DNA of 64,000 bases from Malurus cyaneus samueli (taxonomy: Eukaryota; Chordata; Aves; Passeriformes; Maluridae), in the NCBI GenBank assembly GCA_009741485.1, contig CM019218.1, positions 44,608,148 to 44,672,147 of the forward strand, written 5' to 3'. Of this stretch, positions 1-13,647 are shown piece after piece. A model generated the notes under the pieces. The model did not search any database, was not told the DNA's origin, and worked only from the letters and a program-made list of their open reading frames with translations. Every line of letters starts with the position of its first letter. Position 1 is the first letter of the stretch. Both the position numbers and the translations under genes were made by a program.

Positions 1-1746
1 CTCAGTTGTATTTACCGAGACTGTTTTCTTGCTATGTTTTTTGACAGCTGGATGCTGAGTATTAACGATCAGTGCAGGAAATCACCAGGAAGATTGCAGA
101 CAGTCATTGCCGTAACTGTCTGTTAATTTAAAATTTAGTAAGGAGATTTTGCAATTTAGCACAAAGAAAAAAAAAAATAAAGTAGTCTGGTCACATGTGG
201 GAGTGCTAGCAGAGGCTGAGAAATAATATGGATCTTTAATAGAAAAATCACCAGTTATCTCCAAATGCAGAAGAAAAAGGTTTTAGGAGTCAAGTGATAT
301 ACCTTCCATCTATTTTCCAGCTAAGAAAATTCTTCCCCATTCCTTGATGTTTGGTGTTTCTCATATATGTGTATGTAGAAGTGGCACATACATTCTTACG
401 ATCACCAGCTCCAGCTCTCCCTAGCAATCTGTTCTTCTGCTTCTTCTGAATTAGATAATTTCAAAGGCATTAAGGCACCAAAGTAAGTGCATATTTAGTT
501 GGGTTATCGAAAATAGTCAATCTAATTATGTTCTCAGCTTGCTTAGAAACAGGTTATTGTAGGAAGCTTTGTACATTGTGCACAAGCTGGAATCTACCTC
601 CTGGAGAAGAACATGCCATGAATCCCAAGAGCCTCGTCTGACAGCACGGGTTTAAGCAGCTTGCTCTGTCTAAGCTCCAGTCAGAAAGGAAAAAGTGTTT
701 TCCTCTGTGAAATATGCATGAGTGAGGGTTAAATCACTGATGCTACTTTTTAGTGCTATGGAGGAATGCTCCAAGAAGGACCTGAGTTTGTGTATTGTTT
801 CATTGACAAGATAATTTTCCTTCAGTTAAAAAGGAAGAGAGTTGCTAGCGTTCTCCTCAGTGTGCGTTTCTTTTCACCCAAACCCGCTTGAGTTGTGTGG
901 GCTGAATTAAGGCAAAAACTCATGGAATTTTGCCTCACCCCCTTCACTGTGTGTAGCTGTACAGAGGAAAACACCTATGTTGGCCCATGAGCACACACAC
1001 TCAGCCTGCCAGAGGTCTGACCTCTCCTCTTGCAAGATTGAAGGGTGGAGGAGAAAATTCCCTCTAAGGAGGGAATGTAATGACGTTTTGATCCCTTGAG
1101 AAATGCTGTCGTAACCCTGCCTGGATTCTTACACTGTTTGGATTTTATTTTTAGCTTAGGCATTCTTGAAGATTAATAAGCATAATGTTGCTGGAATTAC
1201 TCTTCCAGTGTAATGTTACCTGAATAAGGTGTTAGGCAGTTGAGTAGTGAAGCTGAAATGATGGCTTAGGGAAAAGCATGTGCTACAAATGGCACAAATT
1301 TGTAGAAAAAGGCCTGTTTCAGTTTTTTTCTGCCAGTGGGCTTTTGGCTTGTTGTTTCAAAACACTTGCTAGCTGGTGAGGCACAGAGAAGTGTGTAACA
1401 AAAATTGATGGAGTGTTTCCTGGTGGTGGGACTAAAAAGGAAAGTACAATAGAGAGATAAATTTCAGAAGTACTTCTCTGTTACTCTGGACTTAAACTGC
1501 TGAAGCAGTGTAAAAGAAGACTTTTACCTGTGATGTCTGCTTCATAAGCCAGAAAACATCCATTCCTGTAGGACTTTTTAATATCTAATGACACTTGAAA
1601 AAAAGCGGAAATAATGTGTATCTTTCCACACGCATTGTCTAATTTGGTTAAATTTTATATTTGTTCCTGTCTACTGGGTTTTAAGATACAAAAAATCTCC
1701 CAATTTTCCGCTACCTTTAGTCTTTATAAATAAGTACGCATGGAGA

Positions 1747-1780
1747 TTTTTTTTTTTGTTAAAAAAAAAAAAAAAAAAAC

Positions 1781-1814
<34 letters not shown>

Positions 1815-1826
1815 AAGAAAGAAAAT
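1747..1826. repeat. Poly-T/poly-A low-complexity tract with GAAA tail
   Basis: T11, GTT, A19, CCTT, A29 and then three GAAA units. Such a double A-run may be the remains of a retroposed poly-A tail or replication slippage, and homopolymer length here is prone to assembly error. Confidence 0.95.
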
Positions 1827-2478
1827 CTAGTGAATCTTGTGGTGTAAATTTGAACCTGCCAATTATTTCTCAGAAACTTAACACAAGAGGCTTGTTTGTA
1901 AATGTTATAAATGGTACTCAATGAAAACTTTGTTTGATTTCACTTATGTTTAGTATAATTTGTTCTGCTCTAGGGCATCCTGAGAATAGGAGATTGTACG
2001 CAAATGAATACTGAGTGAAGCAAAGATCATTAAGAGAGGAACTGGGGGGGAACCACACATGCTGGACACAATTATGTGTGTGTGTTATATTATGCTATCT
2101 TGGACACATCAGCACTGACTGCTTTGTTCCTTCGAATGACCTTTGATCAAGAGAGACTGCATGTGTCTTTGGTCATTCCCACATCCTAGGCTACTGTAGA
2201 TGAAGGGAATTTCTGTGGTGTCTTAACTATAATCTCACTGGGAGCTGCCTCATTGTGTGCAAACACTCTGGTAGATGTCTGCCTTGTTGGGAGTTTACAA
2301 TTGGAGGAAAGGATGGTGGCATTACCTCAAGCATACTAGGCATTGTGCCAGTGTAACTGAGCAGATGGTGACCCGTGGGTCATGGGACTATATTTCTGAG
2401 ATAGATGGGAAAGGAAATTCTACAGTTTGCAGACCAGATGGAGAGTTCTCACAGCGCTGGCTGTAAGGAGTGTATCTA

Positions 2479-2481
<3 letters not shown>

Positions 2482-2521
<40 letters not shown>
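2482..2521. repeat. (GT)20 microsatellite
   Basis: About twenty uninterrupted GT units directly after TACAC. It is long and pure enough to be polymorphic. The Cys-Val repeat frame across it is an artefact. Confidence 0.98.
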
Positions 2522-2527
<6 letters not shown>

Positions 2528-4571
2528 ATGTCGAAACAGAGTAAATTAGCAAGTGGGTATTATTATGTGCAGGAAGAAAAACTTATCGGTGGTTTTTGTG
2601 CAGGAGGACGTCAAGTAATTAAAGTTATTTCACATGGCTGTTAAATGCAGCATTCACAAGTTTCCTGCTAGTTTCTGTACTCCACTTTTACCTTTTGCAG
2701 CATTTGAATTAATTCTATATAAAATACCTGTAACTAAAGAACCCTATTGTTCTTACTCCAAAAAGATAAGTGATTTGCTTTCTGTCTAGTATTCACTTTA
2801 TCCAGGTTTTTCTTTCAAAGTGGTGTTCATTTCCAAATAAATTACTTTTTCTTTTTTTTTAAAGAGGGCACCAGGTGCAAAGTTTCTTTACCTAAAAGGG
2901 TATTCTCTGTCTGCCAGAATTACTTCCTTTTCTCTGTTATTATTTCTCGAAGGTTTTTGGGTGCTCTCACTTGCATCACTTGATAGGTGCTTGCAAAGCA
3001 AAACATGTTACTCAATCAGTAAAGAGAGTTCTGACTTCCAAATATCAACAGCTGTATAGGTTTTGTTTCCATTGAAAAAACTGCTGCTGTACTGATCTGA
3101 AAATACAGAAAGTATTTGGTCTCTGAGACCAGAGTATGTACTTCAGTAGATGGACTAAGCTTATACGTATCACAAAATAATACATGCATCACTAAAACTG
3201 CGAAGAGAGATTCTCTTTTTCTAAGAAATTTCCTTTCATTCTCTTTTAATGAGTCCCTGTGCCAGTACATAATCCGTAAGCCATTGCAGGAAGGAAAATT
3301 CAGTTGTAGGGTCTCTTTCTCAAGATGGAAATTGCCTAGAAGTCAATTAGAAGAACCTCCTTCTGGTCTCTCTGCAATAATTGTGACTACAGGAAGGGGC
3401 AGTTATTGTGCCCAGTTATTGTGCATTGTTCAGAGTTTAAAAAAGAAAGGAAAATCTTGAGCTCTTTTTGTTTAGTCCTTTGTTTTCACCTGGAATTAAC
3501 TTTTAAAGACAACAGTTCAAGAGGAGCCTAAGGAACCCTTTAAAGAATGAAGAGCAGAAAAATAAATATTCAGAAACATAAATCATAAGCTGGGCATAAA
3601 GTTCTGGTTGCTGTTATGTTCCATCTTCTGTCTAAAAAAGCGAGGTAAGTGGAGATAATAGAAGCTGTGCTTTCCAGTGAGTAAGAGGTATATACAATAA
3701 AGGAGCTGCAAGAACCGTATTTGCCATGGAAATTTCTGAAATATATCATCTAGAGAATTTTGTGTTTCCTTCAGTTTCCTTAAAGAGCAATATTCACTCA
3801 GAATTGGATATACTGACATCTTCTATTTGAAAAATTTGAGAATAATTTTTCACTGTTGTTTTCATTTTTTCTCTGAATTTTACTAGTATTTGAGCCTATC
3901 CCTCAAAAGTTTACTCTGTGCCTTTTAAACTCAACCAAGTGATTAAATTCTTTAAGCGCAATTGTAGAACTGGCGCTATCTCCATGCAATTTTGTTTGTA
4001 CTGTGCAAAACTGGGAAAGGGACAAGGGAGATTTGGCTTTGGGTACTCATGGAGTGGTGGGAGTCAACAGTACCATTTCAGAGCTGAGGTGTGGACAAGG
4101 TTTCATCAAGCAGTCATGCCCTGGACACTGGGCACTGTGGAGAGATCTATAGATACCTCGCTGAGGGACAATATCAGGACATGCTGGCACATCCACCTGG
4201 ACTTTGAGGCGTGTAGATTCACATTTACGGGCAGAAAACTCTATCTAGGTAGTTACGTGCTTCTGAGGTAAGAAAACATGTCACCATCTGAGGTCAAGAT
4301 GCCCAAAGAGGTGGTGCCTGTATCTTTGTGCCCATGTCTGTAAGCCCATGGCCACAGGTAGTGGAGCACATGTCTAACTTTTAAGCAGGAATGATCTCAT
4401 GAACTGAAATGGAAGTACTTGTGTGCTTGTGAGTTAGACATATGTTAAAATGCTTGGTTGAACTGGGGCCCAGATTATTATTTTTATGGAAAATTCACAT
4501 GTGCAAACAGTAATAGCATAATTAATCTCTTTTCATGAAGTGTTGGATTTAATAATTTTACTCAGGGCTTA

Positions 4572-4618
4572 TTGTGCATAGTACTTTTCATCTTCAAGGC
4601 CTTTTACAAACATCAGGG
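4572..4618 (+). mobile_element. Possible ancient SINE/LINE scrap
   Basis: GTGCATAGTACTTTTCATCT followed by TCAAGGCCTTTTACAAACAT resembles the GCACTTTTCATC...AAGCGCTTTACAAACATTA motif shared by old amniote L3/MIR-related repeats. Only about 45 bp is recognisable, so this is tentative. Confidence 0.3.
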
Positions 4619-5319
4619 CAGGGATTTAAATTGTGTGTGTGATTGTGAGAATTGCTCAGTCTTATATCTGATTTTGCAATTTTGTACCTTCACGTTCTTG
4701 GCAGGAGGCTCCTGCCATACAGCTGGGTTGGCTAAACCAGGAACTTTGGCTCTGTCTCCACTTAGCACCTTGGCAAATTATCTCCCAGGTGGAATTCTGG
4801 AGGTTGTAAGTGGTTTCAAGCTTCTTCCAAGTCCAGATTTTCAAGCTAATGACTTCATTCACCTCTGAGTGAAGCAGAGGTGGTGATGTAGGCTGTGTTT
4901 GGCATGCTTGGCTCTTAGCCCTTCCTTCTCTTCACCGCAAGCAACTGAGAAATCAGAGAAGGACCAGAAAAGCACGAGTTACTTTAAGGTACAGGCATAA
5001 TTCTTGTTGGCTTCAGAATGGTTTCAACATGCTCGCATCTCAGTACTGCCTGTGTATTTACTCTCCCAGCATTTATGTCAATGTGTAGGGCCTCAGCATC
5101 TGAGGGTGGAGGACTAATTCCAAATACATTTCTGAGGCATGAGAAGCATTTGAGATACAGTGATACTGACCATTGATTCCACTCATGATGCTGCCATGCA
5201 GAGTATTTTTCCATACAACAACTGGATTGCCGAGATCTTTGAGTTTTCTTCAAGGACTGGAGAAAGCTCAGTTATACTCCAGTGGGTTTAGCTACGCGGC
5301 TGGAAGTGAGGTTTCTCAA

Positions 5320-5901
5320 TCCTCCAGGACGTAACCAACCTCACACAGCTGCTCCCTCACTCCCTTCACAGTGGGATGGGGGAAAGAATCATGAGGGTAA
5401 AAGTGAGAAACCTCATGGGTTGAGATAAAGACAGTTTTTTAGGTGAAACAAAAGCAATGCATGCAAGCAAAGCAAAATAAAGAATTGATTCCTGCTCCCC
5501 AAGGGCAGGCAGGTGTTCAGCCATGCCCAGGACAACCGGGCTCCATCACATGTCACAGTGACTGGGGATGGAAAACGCCATCATTCCAAACATCCCCCCC
5601 TTCCTTCTTCTTCCTCAGTTTTGTAACTGAGCCTGATGCCATATGGTGAGGAATGTCCCTCTGGTTAGCTGGGGTCAGCTGACTGTGTCCTGACTGTCCC
5701 CTCACAGCTTCTTGAGCACTCCAAACCTCCCCATTGATGGGGTGGGTTGAGAGGCAGAAAAGGTCTCGGCTCTGTGCAAACCCTGCTCAGCAATAATGAA
5801 AACGTCCCTGTGTCACCAACATTGCTTCCAGCCCAAATCGAAAACACAGCCTATATTGGCTACTATGAAGAAAGTTAACTCTACACCAGCCAAAAATAGC
5901 A
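5320..5901. mobile_element. Degenerate solo LTR of an avian endogenous retrovirus
   Basis: This block of about 580 bp resembles an LTR family I recall as common in bird genomes. Recognisable landmarks in order are a Pro/Ser-codon-like CT-rich start with CAGTGGGATGGGGG near 5370, TCATGGGTTGAGATAAAGAC near 5414, GGGCAGGCAGGTGTTCAGCC near 5504, a C7 run followed by TTCCTTCTTCTTCC near 5595, CATATGG near 5640, and an end AACTCTACACCAGCCAAAA with terminal CA at about 5901. The 5' terminus with its expected TG start is blurred. No gag, pol or env remains are seen on either side, so it looks like a solo LTR. Family assignment rests on memory, and orientation is uncertain. Confidence 0.68.
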
Positions 5902-8159
5902 TAGTGTGACCTTGGTTTTCTCTCTGTAAATCTCAGTAGTAGCAACTAGGTGGGAGAATTTGTTTTTTTGGTTTTTTTCTTTGTTTGCTTGTTTTTACAG
6001 CCCTCCCCCCCAAAGGAAATGACCTTAAAAGATTTTTGATTTATGCAGTTGTTTCAGCAGAAGGGCTCCTCCTACTGTTGCCATTTCCTTTTTAAAGGAA
6101 GATGCTCAAGTGATTAATTTCTGTCCCTTTCAGGTTAAAATTCATATCAGTTCATGTTGCAGAAGAGAAATCACTGTCTTTTCTCATTTTCCTGTTCCTG
6201 GTGGGAAAGTGATTTAGTACTTTACAGAGAAGGCTCCTTTTCCTTGAGGACAGCTATGAAATAGTGAATTTGGTGGTTGGGTGAATCGCTGTCTGTGACA
6301 TGGCTTCCCTACTGAGTTGTGTATTTCTGATGGTATCTTTGAAAGATACAGAACTCAACTGAAATACGGGGAAAGCCGTACATTGTGATGATGAAAGCCG
6401 TACAAAGTGATGACATTGCCCAGTCCTGCTTATTCTCCTCAGCTTTTCGGGAGATGAGGAAGATGTTTAACTCGTGCCACAGTCAAGCGAGTGCATTTCA
6501 AACGCATAAAATGACTCCAGATATCATAGGAGGGAAACGAGTAATTAAAGTGCTGCAATGGCAAGCAGGCTGATCCTGGAAAAAGATGAACTCCAGGTTG
6601 TAGGAGGTCCTGGGTTTAATGGTGTGCCAGCGTTCATGGCTAATGTGTGTGCCGCTGTGCTGTGCTTAAGCGATATACGTGGGAACTCCTGAAAGATCCT
6701 CTTCACATAACTAATAAGCCACTAGAAATTCTTTAAAGGATCACACCCTTTAAATAAAAGTATTGCCTCATTAGGAATATCAGAAAATAGAGAGTCTGAA
6801 CAGAGATGAAAAATGGAGCTTGTGACTTAACAGTTGAAATGCAAACCTAATTAGTCTGGTATTTTAAAGTATTAACAGGGAGCCATAAAAAAAGATGGAT
6901 TGGAATGAAGAAATTTGTTGTAAAGAAATTACTGGATAGTGACAAAAAGCCCAATTTATTAACACTCCATGATGTGGAAACAATGAAAAGGGCATTAATT
7001 ACTTTACTAGTACTGATTTTGCACCGTTGCCCAAAGTAATTGGTTTATTGACCTCTCTTTAATCCTGAATAATTCAAAAAATTAATTTCAATGGCAAAAC
7101 TTAGGTTCTGTGTAGGAATGAGTTCCTTGAAGGAGATGGTTAATCATAAATAGTACGCATATAAACAATAAACTACAGACAAACACAGATGTTTTCAAAG
7201 TCATGCTTATACTGCCTTGCAGAAGTCAGGAGAGTTGGAGAGGAGCTTTTACAAAAACTAAAAATAAGGAACTTCCTTTCGGGAATCAATTGTTAGGAGT
7301 GTATACTTAGAGTAACTTGAAATAAAACTTAAAATAGAAAAGCATACCAAATACATCTTCTTGTAGCCACTTTTAAAAAAATAAATATATCTGGCACCAA
7401 TTAAAAACGGAAGCCTGCATATGCAGTTCTGGGATGCAGATAGTATTACATATATACAGCCAGGTGTATTTGAAGCAATGTATCACTTATATGCAAAGTC
7501 AGATAAAAAAAAAAATTGATTCACAATTTGTGACTGAAAAAGACCTTTTTTTTTAAACAAAGTTTATCATAGAATGTTGCTTGTTTCTTTGTCATGGTCA
7601 TAATGAACAAGGATGAAGACTTTAATGACTGTGTCTTTGGGGTGTCAGTCCGGGTATGCACCCACCGACCAATGATGAACAACAAACAAGTAATTTTGGC
7701 TTCTGTTTGGTTTGGTGTACATTTAGAACAAAGAAGTTCATGGTCAACAGCTGGAAGCGGGTGAAACCTCTTTGGAAATCTACCACAATGTAATTATGGT
7801 AGACAATTGGTCAGAAAATACTCTGTTAATATATCCAAGTAGGAAGGTACAGGATGCAATGCAGTGTGTAGTGCTGCTGTGTGTAAGTTTTAGTTTGATC
7901 GATAAAATTAAGTATACTGTCACTTTCAGCTATACAAAAAAACACGAATCAAAGCAGCAATATTACTTCTTTGAATATTGTTATTTCTGCAATATTTGCC
8001 TCTCAAATTAGGACACTTTATTCAGCCTGTTTTAAACTTATTTCCTCTGAGAAATGAACTATATAACCAAGTCCCTATCTAGTAAATCTATTCATGTGCT
8101 CAAATAGCTTAGAATCATAGAATCATTGTTTTCCCTTGGCTTAAGTAGCCATCAGTTGT

Positions 8160-8370
8160 CACTGAATCGTAGAACACTTTGTGTTGGAAGGCACCTTTAA
8201 AGGACATCTGATCCAACCTCCTGAGCAGGGACATGTTTCACTATCCCAGGCTGCTCAGAGCCCCATCCAGCCTGGCCTTGAACACTGCCAGGGCTGGGGC
8301 ATCCACAGCTTCTCTGGGCAACCTGTGCCATGCCTCACCACCCTCATAGCAAAGAATTGTCTTTCTCTGC
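8160..8370 (-). mobile_element. CR1 LINE 3' fragment (reverse)
   Basis: Read on the + strand this is the reverse complement of the CR1 3' end: TTGGAAGGCACCTTTAAAGG, then ATCCAACCTCCTGAGCAGGG, CCATCCAGCCTGGCCTTGAA, CTCTGGGCAACCTGTGCCA and CACCACCCTCATAGCAAAGA. GAATCATAGAATCAT-type terminal repeats appear just upstream, at about 8111-8126 and 8163. It is about 210 bp, 5'-truncated like most CR1 copies. The open frame crossing it (8181-8477) is repeat-derived and not a gene. Confidence 0.9.
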
Positions 8371-10452
8371 TCCTTCCTTTCTTGTCCTGTTTTCACTCTT
8401 TACCTTCATTAGGAGACTTGCCTTCAGGCATCAGTTTACATTTGCTGGCTTTATATCCATATAAAACAGTGGTGTAACTTTATCATGAGAAGTATGAGTG
8501 ATTCTCTTTCCTGTCAAGGTTTATAACATTCAGCTGGTTAGACAATTTGCCTGTATTTAATGTTTACTCTGCAAGTGTTCAAAAGAGTTTATTTAAAAGA
8601 TGTGCTCGACTAGACCAAAAAATCTGAAGTGCTCCTAGGTTTGGAGAACCCTCTCATTTATGTTTTACTTCATTTACCTTAGGTGTCTAGAGAAGAGTAT
8701 CGGTAGGTACTTAGTGCTTCACATCTCTTGGGGTGTATTTGCTGACTGCACTACTTGGCCATATTAATATTTGGTTATAAATCTGTAGTACATAAAGTGT
8801 ATGATCTTTTAATGGGAGAGAATTAAGTCTACTTACATATTTTGAAAGTTGCAAGTGAAAAAATTGTTTTTTCTGCATAATTAAAAGAGATAGTAGGAGA
8901 AACTGCCTGTATGTATTTGATTGCAGTTTTATTACTTAATTGTGTAAGTATTAAATTGACATTTTTCATTAAATTGAAACTGTGGTCAGGCATCCTTTAC
9001 TTCTTTGTGTGCAGGGGAAAAAAGCTTCAAACTGTTCCAGAGTAAATTTTTTTCAGATAGGTGAGTTTTAGTCTTTGTGATGGTAGCTGTTATTTTCATA
9101 TGCCTTGTGCTTGGCCTCTGTGTTTAGAAGAGCAAGGTTCTGAGAAAAGGAACAGTCAATTCAGTTTTCTGTTCAAACTGAGCACTTGGATAAACTATTT
9201 AGCTCTGATTTTTATTTATCCTTTCATAAAGGATAGAGAGGGCTTCATGCAGGAATGCTGGTATTCTGTTTCAGTGTAGTTTAGTACTAAATTTTCCTAG
9301 TGGAGTATTCCTGCAGAAACATTCACATGCTGAATTTTATTGTCTAGAGGAGGCAAGCTACTCTTGATCAGTATTAAAAATAAGAAGTGATTTCAGGTTG
9401 GATATTTTGGGGGTTGGGAAGAGTGTGAGTAAGTGTTAGATGCTGAATTTCTACCCACTGTGTGAGGGATGCAGTGAATTGAGGTTGGCTTAGTATGCCT
9501 AACTCTTCAAACTGGCACTGCAGCATCAGAACATGGCTGGTGTTCCTACATTCTGATGTATTCCTCCCCAAAATCCCTGCTGAAAGCACTGTGTGTTACC
9601 ACATTTAGCTCAGCTGGTTGTTGCAGGCAGCCTTTTCTGTGCAGAAATCTTTAGAGCATAATAAAGCTTTCATTCACGGGAGGGAACCTGATGTTTACTT
9701 TCTTTGGCAGAATTCAGTAGTCACTCACCAGTAAATCTAAAGTAAAGGCAGACACATACAGATATTGGAGTGCCTCTGTACCCACTGTGCCCGGGGAAAT
9801 GGGCCGTGTCACAAGCGAAGGTGCTTGGTTCAGTTTGGGCTGAGCTGCTCAGAGGTAAATGTCACTGTGGTGCACTGCTGACAAGGGATCTGTGTGACAT
9901 TAATCCAGGCTGCAAGGGGACGGCTGTTCATACCTAACTCACTCACGGGCACGTGCACCCCTGCACCGAACGCTTGACAAAGGAGCTGAGGCCAAAATAC
10001 ACATAGAAACTGGCCTTATTTTCCTTTCAAATGTGTTCCACAGGAACAATAAGAGGACGAAGAAAGAATGAATTAAGTAAACAGTAGAATTCCTGTTCTC
10101 ATTTTATGCAGAAGGAATCGAGCTTGCGCTTTTTTTTTTTGTAAGTGCTGTGAATCAGCACCTGTTTCCAAAAACTTCACCACAGAAGAATAGAAAAACA
10201 TCCAGTCAACTTCAAATCAGATAAGTGAATGAATAGAACCAGTTCCTGGCCATAGGGATATTTGAAATCTCAAACTTCATAGATCTCAGTATCTAAGTAA
10301 GCCCCAGAATTTGGGTTTATAGATTTGGGTATAGATTCAGGGAATAATCTGCCCTTCTTTAGTTCACCATTTAGAAATTTGAGGTAAGAAAAATGTAAGG
10401 AATGTAAATGTAAGAAAATGCTGATCATAATGTCCCAAGAGAAACAGAGGAA

Positions 10453-10455
<3 letters not shown>

Positions 10456-10492
<37 letters not shown>

Positions 10493-10501
10493 CACACACA
10501 C
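10456..10501. repeat. (TC)n-(CA)n compound microsatellite
   Basis: About fifteen TC units at 10456-10486, then TTCTTT and four to five CA units ending at 10501. It creates Arg-Glu repeat frames on the minus strand that are not genes. Confidence 0.97.
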
Positions 10502-12693
10502 ATTCTTCTGCATTTTGTCTTTTTTGGTGGCTGAGGAAACCAGCATCTCCTAAGCCTGCTGATTTCTGCTCCTTGCCCTGTGTGGGTACTGATACCCTTC
10601 TGCTGTCCTGGCTCTGAGAAAATGCCACAGTAATTCAAACCAAAATAATATAATACTTTCATATTAGAACATTACAGCACATCACCAGCTCACACTGAAG
10701 CACTGGTTCATAACATCTCTTAAAGAGATTCACAGGCTCAACAAAGAGAAGAATTTTCTCTCCATTAATGAGTTCAGTGGCAGCTAAGCTTGTTGCAAAG
10801 ACTTTTAGATGATTTTGTAAATAGTAAGGCTTTAAAAGGAAAATGTCTACAAAGCTGTTCTAGATTCCATCCAACAAAGAGACTGTATCATTCGTTTCAA
10901 AATGTTAATGTTTTTTGTCTCTTCGACTTCATTTTGGTCAAGCAATCCCATATAAGTCATCTCAGTGCAGCCATTATTTATAGCTAATAATCTCCTTTAG
11001 CTGCCAAACCGAAACTAGATCTCCTTCACTCTTGAGCTGAAAGCGCTTTTCTTTCTACAATGTGCTGGAAATGTGCCAATTTACCAGTTCCATTAACTTA
11101 ATGAGGTCTGACAGCCTGCAGCAAATTTTCTCATAATCTCTCTTGGATTTAAATTTGGTGCTGCACAAACAACTGAGTATGACCAAGTAGTTGCTTTTTA
11201 ACTCTATGTGTTCTAAATAAAATTCTTTACTCAGCTTAAATACAAAGCAGGCTTGAGTCTTTCTTTCTTTTTTTTTTTCCTGGGCATTTTTTTATTCATG
11301 CAGCAATTACTAAATTTACTGATAAACTTTTTAATCCTAACAATAATCTGAATGCTGTATTTGTGATCTGTTAAACATCAATATAAAAACTTCAAGTGCA
11401 AGTGATTTGAAGTGTAGTGCTGTTGGTGGTGAGAGAAGGATGGTATTTATTAATTTTTATAATACACCTGAATAGTTATATGAGCTGTGAGGTTATGTCA
11501 TGATTTTCACAGACTAATAAATAATCACTCTTATAAGGTCAACGGTAGTTTTAATGCAAGGTTAATCCTTAGCTTCTGTTTCCTAATACTTCCAATGATT
11601 ACTGTTCACTGAAGGTTGTAATATGTTACTAAATTCACAAGAAACGGAATTGCTTGGCAAATTAAATGGGACAAAAATAAGGTTTTGCTTTCTCTTGCTT
11701 AAATACTACCTTCCTACCAGTAGCAGCCATATGCTCAAGGAAGAGCTGAAAATATGGTTAATTACTCATTGCAAGAATAGTGGGATTTTATTTGTATTTT
11801 CTGAGTACATCAGGTTTCTCTAAATCTGATAAACAACTTTAACAGCATGGCATTTTAATAGAAAATCATTACGTTACACTTTTGAAGTGAGCTTGTAGCG
11901 AAGGTTTGATCTGAATTTAAAATGATCACTAATGGCTATTTCACTGCTCTGTATAAGTGCTTTGCACTGTGACGTTTTCACTCTCTCACCAGCATTTCCC
12001 AAGAAGCTGTTAATTCTGTCTTGAAGTGCTTTGGATGTTACAAGACCTCAGTACTTAGGGTAGGAAATATGTTGGAAAAACACTAAATTTGAAAAGCAAC
12101 TTACGTAAAAATATGCCATCTTGGACTGCCTCTTTATCTGGAGAGTGTCCTTGCATGGGCTTTGTGTGTTTTGTATTTTATTACTGTATTTGTAAGTATT
12201 AACTTCACTCTATAAATAATATCAAGCTGAAAGTTCGTACCTCAGCCCAGTCCAGTCTTTTGGTTAGCATCAAGTTCTGCAAAATTAATGTGTGAGTCCC
12301 CTGTTTAGTATCTTTTTTCCTGAAACAGTCTTTTAGTGATCTGTTTCTGGTTTATGAGAAGGAAAAGACCTCTGGCCTCATCCCTGCAGAATCTTTCAAG
12401 GGTGTTTTACCTCACGTGAGGTATTGCCCAGTGCACTCAGTGAAAGTGTTCATATATTCACAGCAGCATGGAATTGTTGCTGCAAGATCTTTTGAGTTAA
12501 ATCAGAGTATTTTTAGGTTTGAGAGACTCATTCTCTGGGAAACATCTAGTTTTCATGTGTGCGAACTCCATGGAAAATCTGAATGTTCATATGCAGTTAA
12601 CAACAGAGTCCAAATAAGTTGAAGTTAAAAATTCATATAGAGTACATGTACAATACATTAAACAAATACTAACATATTACTCTTCATACTGGG

Positions 12694-12890
12694 TGCCATG
12701 GTTTAATGCTGAGAGCAGGGAAGTCACATTGATGCACTTTTTTACATGTCTGATTCCAGGGTACGGACAGTATCACCATCTACAAAAGGTTTGAATTTTA
12801 TGTTCTTCACCCTTCCCAGCAATTTCACACCCCCCTCCCCACCAGGCAAGATCGTTCTTGAGGCCCTGAGTGTCATGGTTTAAACACAGT
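12694..12890. mobile_element. Possible LTR-start fragments
   Basis: Two copies of a TGYCATGGTTTAA motif occur at 12694 and 12871, about 177 bp apart, with a C-rich stretch (ACCCCCCTCCCCACC) between them. TGTCATGGTTTAA is the start of an avian LTR family as I recall it. The rest does not align convincingly, so this may be a small eroded fragment or a coincidence. Confidence 0.25.
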
Positions 12891-13623
12891 TTGATATTTC
12901 GTTGCTGTTGTGATGTCTTGTGCTTACTCAGGCTAATGCATTGCACAGGCTGGGAAAAGGCTATTTCAGGGCTGTGGAAGGAGGTGGAGGGGCTTTGTGT
13001 CCTGCTGAAGCATTGAGCAGTCTCGCAGCAAGGATGGGTGTTTCTTGCTGTATTTCTGAAAATGTTCTGTCAAATTACTACTCATCAGTGAACCTGGGGA
13101 GGGTGTGTTCCTGCCATTGACCCTGTTTCTAGAAAATACATCTTTTTTAGAAAATACGTTATTTTTTGCACATAATAGAAAATTTGAATGGGAAGCTATA
13201 TAATTGGAATGCGTATTTAAGAAGACTACATTAAAAACAAAAAATGAGAGACAGAAATAAAATGTGAAGAGTTGTTATTACTTAGCAGCTGTAGAAAAAT
13301 CTGTCTAAACTCTCTTCTGTTTTAGTACAGATTTTTTATTCTTCTTGTGTCACTGTTCCATAAATGGTCACATAAATGTTGCCATTCATGGGCAGACTCT
13401 TGCTTGTTCTTTGTGACTTTATAAGCAGAGATAACCAAAAATTTTGATGCATGCATGTCATAAATTGAGAAATAACCTGGCTTATGTTTGTGCATGTACA
13501 GTGTTTGCCTTGCACTTTAATTCATTGATTCTAGGAGATGTTGGGCTAGAAAAGTGTTAGTTCACCACTGTATACTTCCCTTAATTTTTTTTCTTCATGT
13601 TCTCATTCTTGATGGTACTTCTT

Positions 13624-13647
13624 AAAAAAAAAAAAAAAAAAAAAAAA
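13624..13647. repeat. Poly-A tract (24)
   Basis: Twenty-four consecutive A followed by GAAAAAC. No recognisable retroelement sequence precedes it. Confidence 0.97.

Noticed and set aside
2405..2644. Cys-Val repeat protein and, at 10364-10628, Arg-Glu repeat proteins
   Set aside because: They are translations of GT and TC/GA microsatellites.
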